64,000 bases of DNA from Blasia pusilla (taxonomy: Eukaryota; Marchantiophyta; Marchantiopsida; Blasiales): contig CM114273.1 of assembly GCA_050084515.1 (NCBI GenBank), positions 18,228,001 to 18,292,000 on the forward strand. The letters run 5' to 3'. Both the position numbers and the translations under genes were made by a program. The notes under the pieces were generated by a model that saw nothing but the letters and a program-made list of their open reading frames with translations, was not told where the DNA came from and did no database searches. Within the stretch, counting starts at the first letter, position 1. Each line of letters starts with the position of its first letter. Shown here in pieces: positions 48,301 to 59,940 of this stretch.

Positions 48301-48850
48301 TCTTGGTCCCTTACTAGTTCCTCCCTAACTATTGAAAAGACTCAATTATTAGCCTAACTTTGGATGGTCTTCTAACTCTTGATGTCTCAACCATGTGAGT
48401 GATATTGACGAAATCAACTACATTTGGTCTAGATCTTGAGGATATGGATATAGTAATTATCACTTACCCATTGTATGTCTCATGATCACCACTAGTGGAT
48501 ACATAATTTGGCACTTGATATCATCCTAAGGTCTTGATTTCTAAAATATGTAAATAGAAGATCTCAAAATAATCCTCCAAAGCAGATCCCTCCAAATCTT
48601 GGAACAAACCCTTCCTTCCATGCAATGAAAGGATTGAACCACGTCTAGGTGTGCACCTCTTGAGAGCCATATCATGTGTCGAAATCCTAGATAACATTAT
48701 TCAGATTGATGTTGTACCCTTGATTAGGATGATGTAACAAATATGGTAAGCATGTACCTACCACATTTGAAAATATCACAATGCCTATACGTCCCATGTT
48801 GTCCATGTCTACTTATATGATTCTCTCAATACTTGCGATAATGTTGATAA
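45395..48850 (-). mobile_element. Ancient relic of the methyltransferase retrotransposon (copy 3)
   Basis: The order and spacing follow copy 1 from about 6850 to 10750, although the sequence has shifted strongly to A and T. Anchors include the linker near 45400-45490, the catalytic-loop region near 45790-45850, and motif I near 46085-46100, which still translates to RVLNLFEGI. Gag at 46845-47132 has VNPPLDHMF and VVLLDNQ, matching VDLPSEPVLGMF and VVLLDNR of copy 1. The gag start region lies near 48600-48690. No L or T module remains at either end. The methyltransferase was therefore already part of the family when this copy inserted. Confidence 0.8.
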
Positions 48851-49970
48851 ACTTCTAGCGATTAGCTTACTATCCAATCAATACCAAAAAAATAGAAATG
48901 GACCTATTTTGCAAGTCTTGAGTGCTGAAATATACTTACAGATTGCTTAAAAGACACTAGTAAATTTTTCCAAGGAACTCATAACACACTATTTTATTTT
49001 TGTGTACTCGCAAATTCCAAGTCAAATGGCCTATTGTTGTGTGGCGCATCTATTCCTCTTGAACGTCAATCTTTAGTGTTGCAGAAGCGTACGTCGAGTA
49101 TGACATGCTCTCATCACCAATCTACACCTAAACACACTCAAGTCAGTCTGGTCTGGGTCAATTAACCTTCCAAACCGCCGAGTCTATACCTCGGCATCTC
49201 ATGAAGCTTAACATTTCCTAGTTCCTAGCTTCCCAACATTGGCAAGTCTTTCGAGACTTGGGACATACTTTCTGCATAGTCCAAGCACGTATAAAAAAAC
49301 TATGGTTTTTATGACTCTACTATGAATGAAATGACTAAAAGTATAACTCTATTGATCTAGTCATTTTGTATGACTTAGAAAAACCCAAATAGTCATAAGT
49401 GAACAACTCAAATAGTAGCATAAATGACTCTCTTATTTAGAATTCATATCCTTCCACTCGTTCATTCATGTGAGTCATTTTTACACACATGTGTATTAAA
49501 TTTAATTGGATAAGTTTATTATATATTCAAATATTTATTAAACTTTGCTACCTCATACACAAATAGAAAATTCTAAGCATTTATAATTCTTTGGAGAATA
49601 AAATCCAAAATTTATGAATTACTAAATTTGTAATGGTAATGAGTAAATCACAACACATTCAAACAAGAACTGATGCAGTAGAAGATAGATTCCAAATATT
49701 AAACCATAAGTGATTTAAAAAAAATCCCATATAAAGTATAATAAGAAAATAGGAAATTTGAAATTATGAATAAAATTTTTCCAATTAATATTCATGAAAA
49801 AATACATCAAAAGTGGAGAAAAAAAACTTAAACAATGAAAATGTTCACAAAACATACATCAAAATAGAGAAAATACAACATCAAACCATAATATCCAACT
49901 TTTACAAATTTAATTTAGACACTATCATGATAATTCATTGTAAAAACAACTTTTAAAAAAGACAAGAATA
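48851..49970. other. AT-rich intergenic DNA with clustered TGACT motifs
   Basis: No gene. Between about 49305 and 49480, ATGACT or its complement AGTCAT occurs about seven times. Confidence 0.5.
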
Positions 49971-49973
49971 CTT

Positions 49974-50045
49974 CTAGCAAGTGTCGAACCCAAGTCTCCC
50001 AAGCTAGAGGCGGGCTCCTAACCAATGAGCTATAGTGCTATCTTA
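49974..50045 (-). pseudogene. tRNA-like relic (possible SINE head)
   Basis: On the minus strand a box A-like TAGCTCATTGGTTAGGAGC (D-arm stem GCTC/GAGC) and a box B-like GGGTTCGACAC lie at tRNA spacing. The anticodon-loop position would read AGC (alanine). The anticodon, T and acceptor stems are badly mismatched, so it is not a working tRNA. A tRNA-derived SINE or a decayed tRNA copy are both possible. Confidence 0.5.
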
Positions 50046-50099
50046 CCTCAAGTAGGTCTTCTTCTTTTAATGTATCTTGCAAAGTTTTTTCTTAGGGTT

Positions 50100-50460
50100 T
50101 CAATATTTTAATATGAGAGGGATTGCAAGGGCGGGTAGAAACTAAGCAAGAGCACGGGAGGGATAGATTCCATCTAAACACGAAGAGAGGTGAAGATTGA
50201 GAGGTCGCGAGAACAAACACGAGAGAGGAGATTGAGAGGACACAAATACAAAGAGATGACTATATCACAAGCTACAAACACGAGAGAGTAGGAGATTGAG
50301 AGGCCACGTGAATGACATTGAAAGGCAGCTCCTTTGATCCGAGGTGCCGTTTGAGTGAGAGAGAATAATATTGGGAGAGTGCAAATTAGAGAGGCCAAAA
50401 GGAGGTTAAAAGGTTGCAAAGGAGGGAGTGGCAGATTGAGAGACGGCACACAAGAAGGAT
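50100..50460. repeat. Purine-rich irregular tandem repeat
   Basis: The plus strand repeats AACACGAGAGAG and GGAGATTGAGAGG with irregular spacing at least three times (about 50175-50310). The minus-strand 91-codon frame is treated as a by-product of the purine bias. Confidence 0.5.
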
Positions 50461-50932
50461 GTTACAAGTGATTGGAATGCCATAAGAGTAAGGCTACCAA
50501 TTGATTATCGATCGAGGTTGCAAAAAAATGGAGTTTGATTACATTGCATTCTTGTTTATTAAGCGGCTTGACTAGATTGATGTTCATGTTATCCAACGTG
50601 CACGCTACTTTCGTGTATGTAATGGCTTATGTTTGAAATCTGTATTGGCAGAATGCTTGTTGTGGAATGCTCACTTCAAAGAGATTCTAGTCTACTTCTA
50701 GCAGAACTTAGGTGGATTGCTTATTAATGATTACTTATCGTTCCTCGTTTGCAAGGGCTCAACGCTTGGTTATCCATACTCGTTCTTGAAATTAGTTCTT
50801 ATCAATTCAGGAGGTGTCATTGCTCTTCCATTATGAATTTTCCTAAGTGATTCACTCTCCTTTGGTTGCAACTTGCTTGACGTTAGTATGGCCCATTCGT
50901 GTTGAAAGTTGTGGTAAGTAGTTTTCAATCCT

Positions 50933-51102
<170 letters not shown>

Positions 51103-51418
51103 TATCGTCGAGCGAAGACGACGAGTGATTGAGGAGTTACTGCGTGGGGTTGTATCGTCATGACAGATCTCAAAGCCTCACGATCTTGACGCGCGTATGT
51201 TTATTGCAATCGACGTATAGATAGTATATGTACATACCTATATAGATGTTGGCTCATATTCCACCAACCCATATTCGTTCGTTAGTTCGTTCGGGCACCA
51301 AACTTTAGAAAAGTTGGTAAAATGCATAGTGTGTGGGTTATAGATCCTATCTTTGCATAATGGGTAGACTTTGTTCGCATGCACATTGTGGCTACAAATG
51401 ACATCACAATTGAGATAA

Positions 51419-51556
51419 TGTCGTGCGCATACATATTGCTACACAACATACATCGTTGGTCACATCTACACCACACAACACTGATCTTCCCCATACACGG
51501 GTCCATCCACACATGTACAAAAATCAACTCATATATATACATGAAGATCACACAAC
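51419..51556 (-). repeat. Module T of copy 2
   Basis: This matches 3452-3589, including the 20 bp missing at 2851-2967. It ends GTGCGCAT...CACACAAC on the plus strand and is fused to the RT region at 51557. It is the terminal sequence of copy 2, with no L repeat beside it. Confidence 0.85.
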
Positions 51557-52750
51557 ACCGAAACACCTCCTCCAAGTGTCGCTCATGCTCCTCAACCGTG
51601 GAACTGAAGATAAGAATATCATCTATGTAACATCGTACAAAATCCAAGCCAGCCAGAATCCTATCCATCACTCTTTGAAACTCTACAGGCGCGTTCTTCA
51701 ACCCAAATGGTAAGAACTGCCATCGATACAAGCAATCTCTCCCGAACCGATCTATCCCCCAGAATGTTGTCTTCTCCTTGTCCTCCAACCTGATAGGAAG
51801 CTGATGATAGCCAAAGACGAGAGATCTAAAATCATCAAGATCTTTGCATGCCCTACCGCATCAAAGGTCTCCTCAAGAGTAGGCATGGGGTACCGATCTG
51901 ACCTCGTCTGTCGGTTGATAGGACGGTAATCTCCACACATCCGCCTATCCGTCCAATTTCCATACATATCCTTCTTTTCCGGCATGATTGTGGCAGATGC
52001 ATACTCCCCATGTGATAACTCCACAAGTCTTGCCTCCAACAAGTCCTGACTCCTGCTTTGAATCAAGGCTTTCTCCATATCATAATACCTGTGGGGTCGA
52101 CGAAAGATCGGCGTATCACTAGCCAACTCAATCCGTATCCTGGGACCCTTCAACATACCCAAGTCTCTCATACTGAAGGCAAAACAACTAACATGCCCTC
52201 TCAGAAACCTATGAATTCTCCGTCGCTCTCCTCCTATCAACTTGAGACCTATCACAGGCTCCCAAGTCTCCATCGTGACCTCACTCAGAGAGGACGCAAC
52301 CTCCAGCTTTGGTTGCTATGTAGCAACCCTAGCCACCTCCGCAACAGCCACTCCACTCTGACCTCCTACACCATGCTCCGCATCCAAAAAATGAACATGT
52401 GCTACTCTAGCCGCCTTCACACTCTCTACTAGACCGACGTCCCACGAAGTCCATGGGTGCCTATCTCTCCTCGTCTCGCCCCCAGCCAATGCCTATACAG
52501 ATCCTTTAGGCAATGGTCCAACTCATGGACGTGACGGCATGGATGACACTCGCATCCGTCTTTGCTCAGCCATACCTAGGCTGACTATCCATGTGAGATA
52601 GTTGAGGTCCATCGCTTGACTCAACACCTGTCTCCTGGATACCTCAGTCATCCCTGGCACCGTTGTAGTACCGGTAGCGAACCCCATGGCGCACTCGCGC
52701 TCATCTGCTATAGTCTCCTCCAATGCTCCGGTCACCTCATCCCAAATCAT
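51557..52750 (-). pseudogene. Truncated reverse transcriptase and linker (copy 2)
   Basis: The frames include RMCGDYRPINR, WQFLPFGLKNAP and the active site CYIDDILIFS, then end where module T is joined. The fusion makes a 168-codon frame (51282-51788) whose C-terminal part is translated T sequence and flank. A frameshift near 51790 separates the two RT halves. The upstream linker (52523-52750) is in the RT fingers frame. Confidence 0.85.
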
Positions 52751-52856
52751 GTCTGGCCCTCCCTAACGAAAGGCATGGGATGCTGGGAAGCTCACCAACG
52801 TAGGTAAGGCTGCCCTCAACTCCCCCACCCTATTGGCCGTGGCCAACGGTGGTCTA

Positions 52857-53852
52857 TCATCGCGTGTCACCACCTGATATCGACGCCCTGAGCCCAAAAT
52901 AGCATCCAATGTGAGATGTGGTACTCTCTAGACTCCATCGTATGCTCGACTCAGTACCTTTGAGGGTATCAGGTTCGTCCACCACAGTCGTGGACGATGG
53001 GCACGTGATCCAACTCTCCGCATCTAATAACATAGCAGGTCCCAACGAGGAACTCACCTGATACACACTCGTCATCACAGGTGCACAAGTGTCTCCCAAC
53101 AACGGCACGTTCTCCAAGATGTACGTTGGAGAACATGTTTGACTCTCCTGCAAGTGTCGTACTACTCGCAGCATCTCCCAAAACATCCCTGACCTCGGAT
53201 CATGCAATCCAAATCCTCGGCCAACTGATGAATGACCCTGACATGGCCATCCAGCAATCACCAAATGAATGGTGCCAACTCTATCCAGATCCTGCGCCCC
53301 CACCAAAGAGATGTTGGCGGGTAGTGTATGCTGATATCCCCATACTGCACATACCGGCAAAAACTTAGGATACCTCTGGACCAATCTCGCCACGTGACGT
53401 AATGATACTCGCCGCGCGGTCTCATCTCTCTCCATATAAAGGTACTGATGCACCCGTATGCCCGCCTGCAATACTGAAGCCAATCCGGTGCTAATCCCTC
53501 CGAAGAGATCTAACACCCTAACACCCTCCTCTGGGCACAGCCAGACAACGGGTGTGGTATCCAGTGAGGTCAACGTCTCCACTCCAAGAGCCCAATCGCC
53601 ACGTGACTCTCGTTGCTCCGGGATAAAAGCATGACTCCACGCGTGCCTCACGAGGTCGTTGACACTCCTCTGTAGCTCTCGAGTCATACCCCACAATGGT
53701 GAAGAGGTCTCGCCAACATGGGAAGAGACACCCGCCATGGCCTCTCTCTCCGTGGGACTATCCGCTTCTGGGACATCCTCCGCATGTGCGTTCCCCTCCA
53801 ACAATTCTCTTGGCCGTCGAACACTACCTGTGAAATCCGCCAACGTGGTCAT
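52857..53852 (-). pseudogene. DNMT3-like cytosine-5 DNA methyltransferase, best-preserved frame (copy 2)
   Basis: An uninterrupted frame of 331 codons, the longest methyltransferase frame in the window. After a linker of about 105 residues come motif I VRVLDLFGGISTGL (111-124), the motif II acid E141 in YMERDE, the catalytic loop VIAGWPCQGHSSVG with PCQ at 203-205 (Cys codon 53241-53243), and ILENVP with ENV at 247-249. Small deletions just after LLDA (residues about 274-277) shift the frame, so the motif VIII-like segment seen in copy 1 is replaced by unrelated residues. The enzyme is therefore probably inactive in this copy. In element context the domain would be freed from, or act within, the gag-pol polyprotein. 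Confidence 0.88.
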
Positions 53853-54530
53853 AGACTCGCCTCGTGATCGACCACCTCATCCTGCAAAGTGCAGGGGTAA
53901 CTGACTCATCCGGCCGTCACCAGACCGCCGATAAGCAACGGTCTCCTCCCACAAGTCAAGGATGAATCCTAGGGGATATAACACTATACTCCCCACCAAC
54001 ACATCGTACGACTCAGCTGGTGTCATAATCGCACGTGTGCGCACCATACCACTATCCGTCTCATGCTCTCGCTGGACTCTCTAAAAACTATCTCCTGTCG
54101 AGTCATATACTGCGTGGGTGACACGCCCCCAATCGAGGTCTGTATCTGGAAGGGACAAGGCTCAATGTCGGCCTTCCATAACCCCAACGCTAAACACGCC
54201 GCCTTCCCTAACATTAAGGGTTACGCTCCCGAATCAAGTAGGATGCGGTGCGGGTGGTATACTATCCCCGCTGGACTTACCAAGGGAAATACTCCAGCTC
54301 GGTTATCCAGTAACATTGCTCGCTCTATGGCCGGTCGAGCTGGCATATCTACCAACTTTGCCGCCACCGCATGCCATGACTCTATGGGGAACGTCCCGAG
54401 CACCGGCTCTAAGGGCAAGTCCACCACCTCCTCAACTACCTCTGAACAAGAAGCAGTCATCTCTCCACGCTCACACAACGTGACGGCCAACCGGAACACC
54501 TCAGCTGTTCCAACTCCCAACGTCGCCAAC
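53853..54530 (-). pseudogene. Protease region (copy 2)
   Basis: The frames at 54023-54214 and 54221-54529 hold gag-to-protease sequence. LLDSGA ends the second frame and a stop follows at once, where copy 1 has a glutamine; MLGKAACLALGL resumes in the same frame. A frameshift near 54070 and the methyltransferase linker follow. Confidence 0.75.
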
Positions 54531-55180
54531 TCTGGTGGCCACCTCCAACACTATGGTTGACACTGACTCCTCTCAAGCCAACATAGGAGTTGTCACTCCA
54601 ACTCCTCATGACGTCAACATAGGTGCCTGAGCTGTAGGCACCGCTTGTCATCAAGGCACCATCGATGGTGTGTGTAGTGCCTCTGACAATGTGAATGACT
54701 GTGGAGGCTCCACCTCTCGGTGCCTCTCGCAGCACCCCAAGTCACCACTGCAGCTGCCTCAACCTGGGCTGCACTACACATAAACCCCATACTTGCGAGA
54801 TCTTCACCCGCGTCAGGGTAAGAGGTAGAAGTTGAAGTCACACTAGTTGCTTGCAGATCCGTGCCTTCCCTAAGCTGCATCATCGTCATGGCAGCAATCC
54901 TCTGCTCCAATTGATCGATGCGTGAGAGAAGTGTCGGCTCTGGTGCTCCTGCTCCATCTCCTCTCGCTAGTGGTGGTCCTCTACCACCACGTCCAAGAAG
55001 GACTCCTTGACCTCCTCCAGGACGACCGCCCCCAAGCCCTCGGCCTACCTCTGGACGTGCCCCTCGGTGAAGGTCAAAACATCTATCCCTAGTATGACCA
55101 TATCTGTGGCAATAGTCACATTGGTGCTGTGGTGGGACCATCCTGTGTGGCTCTTGAGCAATCGGAGGCGCTGGTGGGGG
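54531..55180 (-). pseudogene. C-terminal part of gag with an intact zinc knuckle (copy 2)
   Basis: The frame 54614-55141 contains CDYCHRYGHTRDRC, a complete CX2CX4HX4C knuckle, then a Gly/Arg-rich stretch and RIDQLEQRIAAMTMMQLREG as in copy 1. Everything N-terminal to the knuckle is deleted: sequence similarity stops near 55180 and leader-like DNA follows. Confidence 0.85.
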
Positions 55181-55499
55181 GCGCCTTCATCGCCGTCCGT
55201 CACCTAAACGCCTTTACACCCCGGCCGCCTCTGCCTCTGCAACCTTTCCTTCCTGCTCTTTCTTGACACTCTCGCTACTCTCAACGATGCACACGCCGCC
55301 CCACTCCGTACTACACTCTGCCACTGTCCTCAATCCCTGTGCACTAGTTAACTCTGAGAAAAATGGACAGCGCTTCTGCCCACGGTCTTCCGACCAAAAA
55401 AATGACCAACACCTGCAACACACGCTTCTCCAGGGGCTCCCGACCAAGGCAACTACCTGCACACAACGAATTCCCACCAGCCCCCTGACATCTTTCTCA

Positions 55500-55982
55500 T
55501 GTAAAAATAAAGAGTAGTAAAAACGGCACACCTGGCCTAAAACTCCACTCCTCAATCTACATCGGCATATTGAGCCTCGTCCACCCTGTGCTATCAAGGA
55601 ATCCGGACGCTAGCACCCTAGTCCTCTCACACACACATACAAGAGAGGTGCTCCAACAGCCCAACATGAGAAAGATGGCTTAGGAAAGCCACCTTCCTCT
55701 CTTATATAGGGTTGGGAAGAGTCAAAAGGCTCTTCCCCTAAAAATAGCCCTCCCCTTGGTAACCTACGCACACAGGTTACCAAGGGCGGGTGACCTGGTC
55801 AACAAGTCACCCGACTGTAAAAGACTTCAACATGAAAGTTATCAGAAACAACGTTCCTGACACAATGGACCTATCCTCAACCTCATCCGACATTTTGGGA
55901 CAAAGTAACACTCAAGATAGTCCGGTGGCTCCTACGCCCTATCCACGATAGATCTCGGCCTATCAACTACTCAGATGTGATA
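55500..55982 (-). repeat. Module L (LTR-like) of copy 2
   Basis: A 483-bp copy that keeps the TATATAA box (55702-55708) and the upstream hairpins with slight changes. In element orientation its first bases read TATCACATC, a C-to-T type change of the TGTC terminus on one strand. The adjoining 150 bp of leader match copy 1. Confidence 0.9.
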
Positions 55983-55986
55983 ATAA

Positions 55987-58069
55987 TGAGATAAACCCTA
56001 AACTCATTTAGGGTCTGGAATAACACGGAAGGAAAATAGAAACATGGCATTCAAACCGGGAGTAACAAACATTAATACGGGGAAATTAATTAACACAAAG
56101 GAGTGAGTTTGGTTTTTATTAGGGCCACCAATTCACATCCTCTTTTGCACTCTGTCCTCCCTCCCTGGAAGTTTATAGCACTAGCTACATACTTAAAAAT
56201 ATTACCCACACTTATGTGCACAAGTTTTATCTCATGGATTTTGTATCCAACACCAATATCGGACATCAATATGGAAGAAATATCTTTGGATAAACGAGTG
56301 GTAGTTGCCTTCATGCCAACCACTTAAATGTGTACACTTGAGCCTATATAAGCAAAATATCATACCATGGATTTTTTATGTCATTGTACATTTTTGGGGT
56401 AAGTTAGTAGAAACATCCTAGCGTAAATAAGTGGTGATTGCCTTCATCCCAAAAATTCAAGCTTGTTGTACATAACTCTATTTATGTATTATAACCATCC
56501 TATCTAACTAGATGGATTAGTTTTGCACGAATAATAATGATTATCCATATGCATAATGTACTCATGGTCAATTATATTGATTATCTAAACTTTGGTTCAC
56601 TTGAGATCAGGCTTCTCTGGCAATATATTGGTAAACAACATATGCGCGCAATTTCAGATATGCCATACATAGAACTTCATAGAAATATTCAGATAGAGCA
56701 ACATATGCCATGCATAGAACTTCATAGAAATATTCGGATATCAATGAAACCACTTGTTAACTTCATTTTCTTAAGGCTAGCTTCCTAGTATTCACCTAAA
56801 AATCTATGCAATTATTTGAATTTATTTCTAATGATAAGATTAAATGAGTAAAGTCTTAGTCCTTCCTTACAAGGTGCATGTATTAGCATCATTGTAATAT
56901 CATTGATATTACATCCTTATTTTTGAAATTTCTTGACTAATCAAAACTCCAATATTGTGTAAGTCACCCTAGGCCCATGAATATTTTGAACGCTAGTTTA
57001 ATGTGGCTGGAATCACCTACTTCCACATGTTAAGATTGCACTTGGTCATGCCATTGGACTTTGTATTGACAAAGCTTTTTAATCTTCCAAACTTTAGATT
57101 TTTGAAATGATTGAAAACAACTTGTTTGGGTGCACATATATTCATATTCCCAAAATCCAATCCTCCATCCTCAATGCCTTATTTTTTTAAAGATTCCCTT
57201 AAAATCTAGTGGTGACTCCTTCTCATTATAAGATTTTTTTCCACTTTTTGTGATGCAAGTTTTCATAACTTATTCTAGTTTTTTCTATTAAAAGTTGAGA
57301 TTTTTTTAATTAGTTCTATTTAGATCCATTAGATAGTATGTGGATCCATCAAAAGTAGAAATTTTGATAACAATATATATATCTTGACATAAAATATGGA
57401 ATGAATTATAGGAGATTTCATTTTATTTTGTTGCAAGTCAAATATATTCATCTATTAAAGGTGGGAGTTTTAATACTTAGTCCATCATGATATGAAATAT
57501 GAAATGACTTTGGCAGCTCTTTCCACATTGGTACCCCACATGAAGTTGTTAAGTAATCACAATCTTTACACACAAGTTTTCTTTTTGGATTATTTTTATT
57601 TTCTTTGCTCATGCTAATTGGTTTATCCATCATGTCTTTTCGAAGTATGGGTGGATTCAAAATATATATGAGGAATTTTATGTGTGGATTATGGATTTGT
57701 GAGATATATGATATTTTTGAGATTCTCACAAGGAGAAGAATTCAGTATCATATTTTTCATTCAATATATACAATTGACTGAATGCCCATATCCCGTATGA
57801 GGATAATGCTTCGAAAATATTGTTGCTTGGTCTCTCATGGGACTCATGGAAATCATTAAAAAAAAAGTGGTCTTTCTCTATAGCTGAAATGTTTCATTTT
57901 TAAGTACATCCTTAAAAAAAATGATAATATAATGAAGCCTCTTCAAGAATTAACTATCATGAAAATAATATCTTAAGGGAATGGAAGCATGATAATGAAA
58001 TATATTCTTAATAGGTTAAATATTGAAATCATGGTGAAAGGTTACATCAATTGAGTTGAGAAAGCACTC
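55987..58069. other. AT-rich intergenic DNA
   Basis: No gene. Near 56658-56745 a stretch of about 45 bp (CATAGAACTTCATAGAAATATTC plus flanks) is tandemly duplicated. Other open frames (for example 57448-57729) are low-complexity. Confidence 0.5.
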
Positions 58070-58680
58070 ACATTCAAACTCATGCCACTCGAGAAATTAA
58101 ATTATTTCAAATGTGTTGAAATGGATTCTTGCTTAAGTTTCCCTTTACATCTATAGATGATGGGAAATATGCTTCATGGGAGTGATATATGATGATGATG
58201 AAAGATCCTCCTCAAGATTATAAATAGTATAAAAGATCGTACCAATGAGTTGGTGAATGGATTGATATGTTCAAAATTATCATGAAATTTGGTTAATGCA
58301 TATTTGTCATTTTCCAAATTATGCATTCAAATGGAATTTTGTTTAATTTTTCTAATGGATGATAGGAAACATGATATAAATTTAATGTAGTGATAGATGA
58401 TGAAAATTAATTAAATTTTGCTTAAGGAAAATTTGGATAAAGATGATGTTCAAAAGTTTGTATCAATGGAGTGGTTGGAGGATTTGCACAATATCATTCA
58501 AATCACACCACTTAGTTAAAGTTAGTTTCCAAATATCTTGAAATGAACATTTGTATAATTTTCCTTATAGGTGATGGGAAAGATGCTCTATTGGGAATGA
58601 CATATAATAATTAAAGTTGCTATCAAGAGGTTACAAATAACGATAAAATATTCCATCAATGGAAATTATGGAATGGTAAA
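58070..58680. repeat. Three diverged ~205-bp tandem repeats
   Basis: Three successive units (about 58070-58275, 58276-58490, 58491-58680) share the order: a CATTCAAA-type start, TTGAAATGGA/AATGAACA, TTTCC/TTTTTC, GATGATGGGAAA(T/G)ATG and a GATGATGAAA block, with heavy divergence. It looks like an old local duplication; no coding signal. Confidence 0.5.
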
Positions 58681-59157
58681 AAAATAGGCATATCAAATCA
58701 TATCAGCAAGTGAATTTTTTATGAACTTATTAGAGTAGGTGATTATCATTAAAACGTTTTAATAATAATTCTATTGTTGGAGAGAGCCACCTTCTCCCTT
58801 CTATATTGGCATATTCGCTTCAATTTTTAAAATTTTTTTTTAAAGAGATGTGATGATATAACCATTGTGGTATTTTCTTGTAAATTAAATATAAATAATC
58901 AAAAGAAGGAATACATCTAGTGATAAGATAAGAAAATAAGTAAGAAAATATCTTCAAAAGATTAGTAAAGGGGAGTTGTTTTGACCATAGAGAGATAAAA
59001 ATAGTAAAAGAAATATTCATGATAAAAATACAAATATTACCACGTGTCAAATAAAAAGGGACTCTTAAGTAGACTTATAAATGTATGTGGGATAAGGGCC
59101 CATAATATTGTATCACCAAGTCTTGATCTTCATTCCTTCCTCGTGTCAAGAGCTACA

Positions 59158-59940
59158 ATGGCTACTAGATGCACTTCCTTGATGATATTTGGATTCTTGG
59201 AAATAGGCCTTTTGTTGCAATGTGCATCAGCTATTACATATAATGTTGGGGATTCCACCGGTTGGGTATTTCCTCCCAATGCTAACTCCTATAATGATTG
59301 GGCTAGCCAATATTCATTTTCAGAGGGCGATGAACTTAGTGAGATTTTCTATCAGTAAACTTTTTTCTCTCATTTTGTTTTGGAAATAGTTGTTACTTGA
59401 CCACCTCTTTTGATTTTCAAGCTTCTCTTACGTTTTTTGTATGCCTTAAAAAATTTGGATAGTTGTAGGTAGCATAAGTATTGCATAAGTAACCTCCATA
59501 TTATTATTGTTGGTTTCCACCTTCATGCATGTTCATTGTAATTTAAATTATGATTGAGTCAAGGAAGGGGAATTTTTTTTCATTATTTGCTACTAATATG
59601 TTTATATTCTGACAAAATATCTCAATTACTTAATGTGATATCTCTAATCCAGCTAATGTTACATTGAGCATCTGTTATTTATTTATACTCTTGATCTAAT
59701 TTGGCTTTTGCCTGTCTTTGTTCATCTTGTTATATTGCAATATTTTCTTACTCAAGAGGACATGATGTGATGGAAGTAGACCAAGATGACTTCCAAGGGT
59801 GCAAGACCAATAATCCCATTACCCACTATACTCAACCTAATCCAACGGTCAAACTCACTCGGATTGGAATAATTGGTTTTATATGTAGTGTTCCTAGGCA
59901 TTGCGAAGGAAATATGAAGATGAATATTCATGTCAACTAG
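59158..59940 (+). CDS. Plantacyanin-like phytocyanin (blue copper protein)
   Basis: Two exons, 59158-59354 and 59757-59940, give 126 residues with a GT..AG intron. A signal peptide (MATRCTSLMIFGFLEIGLLLQCASA) leads to ITYNVGDSTGWVFPPN, the standard phytocyanin start. The mature domain keeps the copper ligands: His in GHDVMEV, then Cys, His and Met in FICSVPRHCEGNM. It also keeps the extra Cys pair (QGC and HC) for the usual disulfide. There is no GPI tail or proline-rich region after the domain, which fits secreted plantacyanins of about 125 residues. An upstream ATG at 59044 would add 38 residues before the signal peptide and is not preferred. Such proteins are extracellular electron-transfer or cell-wall proteins; no specific role can be assigned. 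Confidence 0.85.

Larger units (their letters stand above)
51419..55982 (-). mobile_element. Methyltransferase retrotransposon with internal deletions (copy 2)
   Basis: Read right to left this has L (55982-55500), a short piece of the L-adjacent leader, then gag from its middle, protease, methyltransferase, RT up to the palm, and directly module T (51556-51419). Two deletions removed the start of gag with most of the leader, and everything from RT through the 3' L. The 3' deletion ends exactly at the T boundary. Matching ATAA flanks (51415-51418 and 55983-55986) suggest a 4-bp target duplication and that these are the real element ends. It is non-autonomous. Confidence 0.88.

Noticed and set aside
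49974-50045. Functional tRNA-Ala
   Set aside because: The acceptor, T and anticodon stems contain too many mismatches; only the internal promoter boxes are convincing.
52857-53852. Host DNMT3 gene or solitary bacterial-type methyltransferase
   Set aside because: It is flanked on both sides by gag, protease and RT in the same order as in copy 1 and in the old relic, so it belongs to the element.
59044-59157. Earlier start for the phytocyanin
   Set aside because: It would place 38 polar residues before a clear signal peptide; the ATG at 59158 starts the signal peptide directly.
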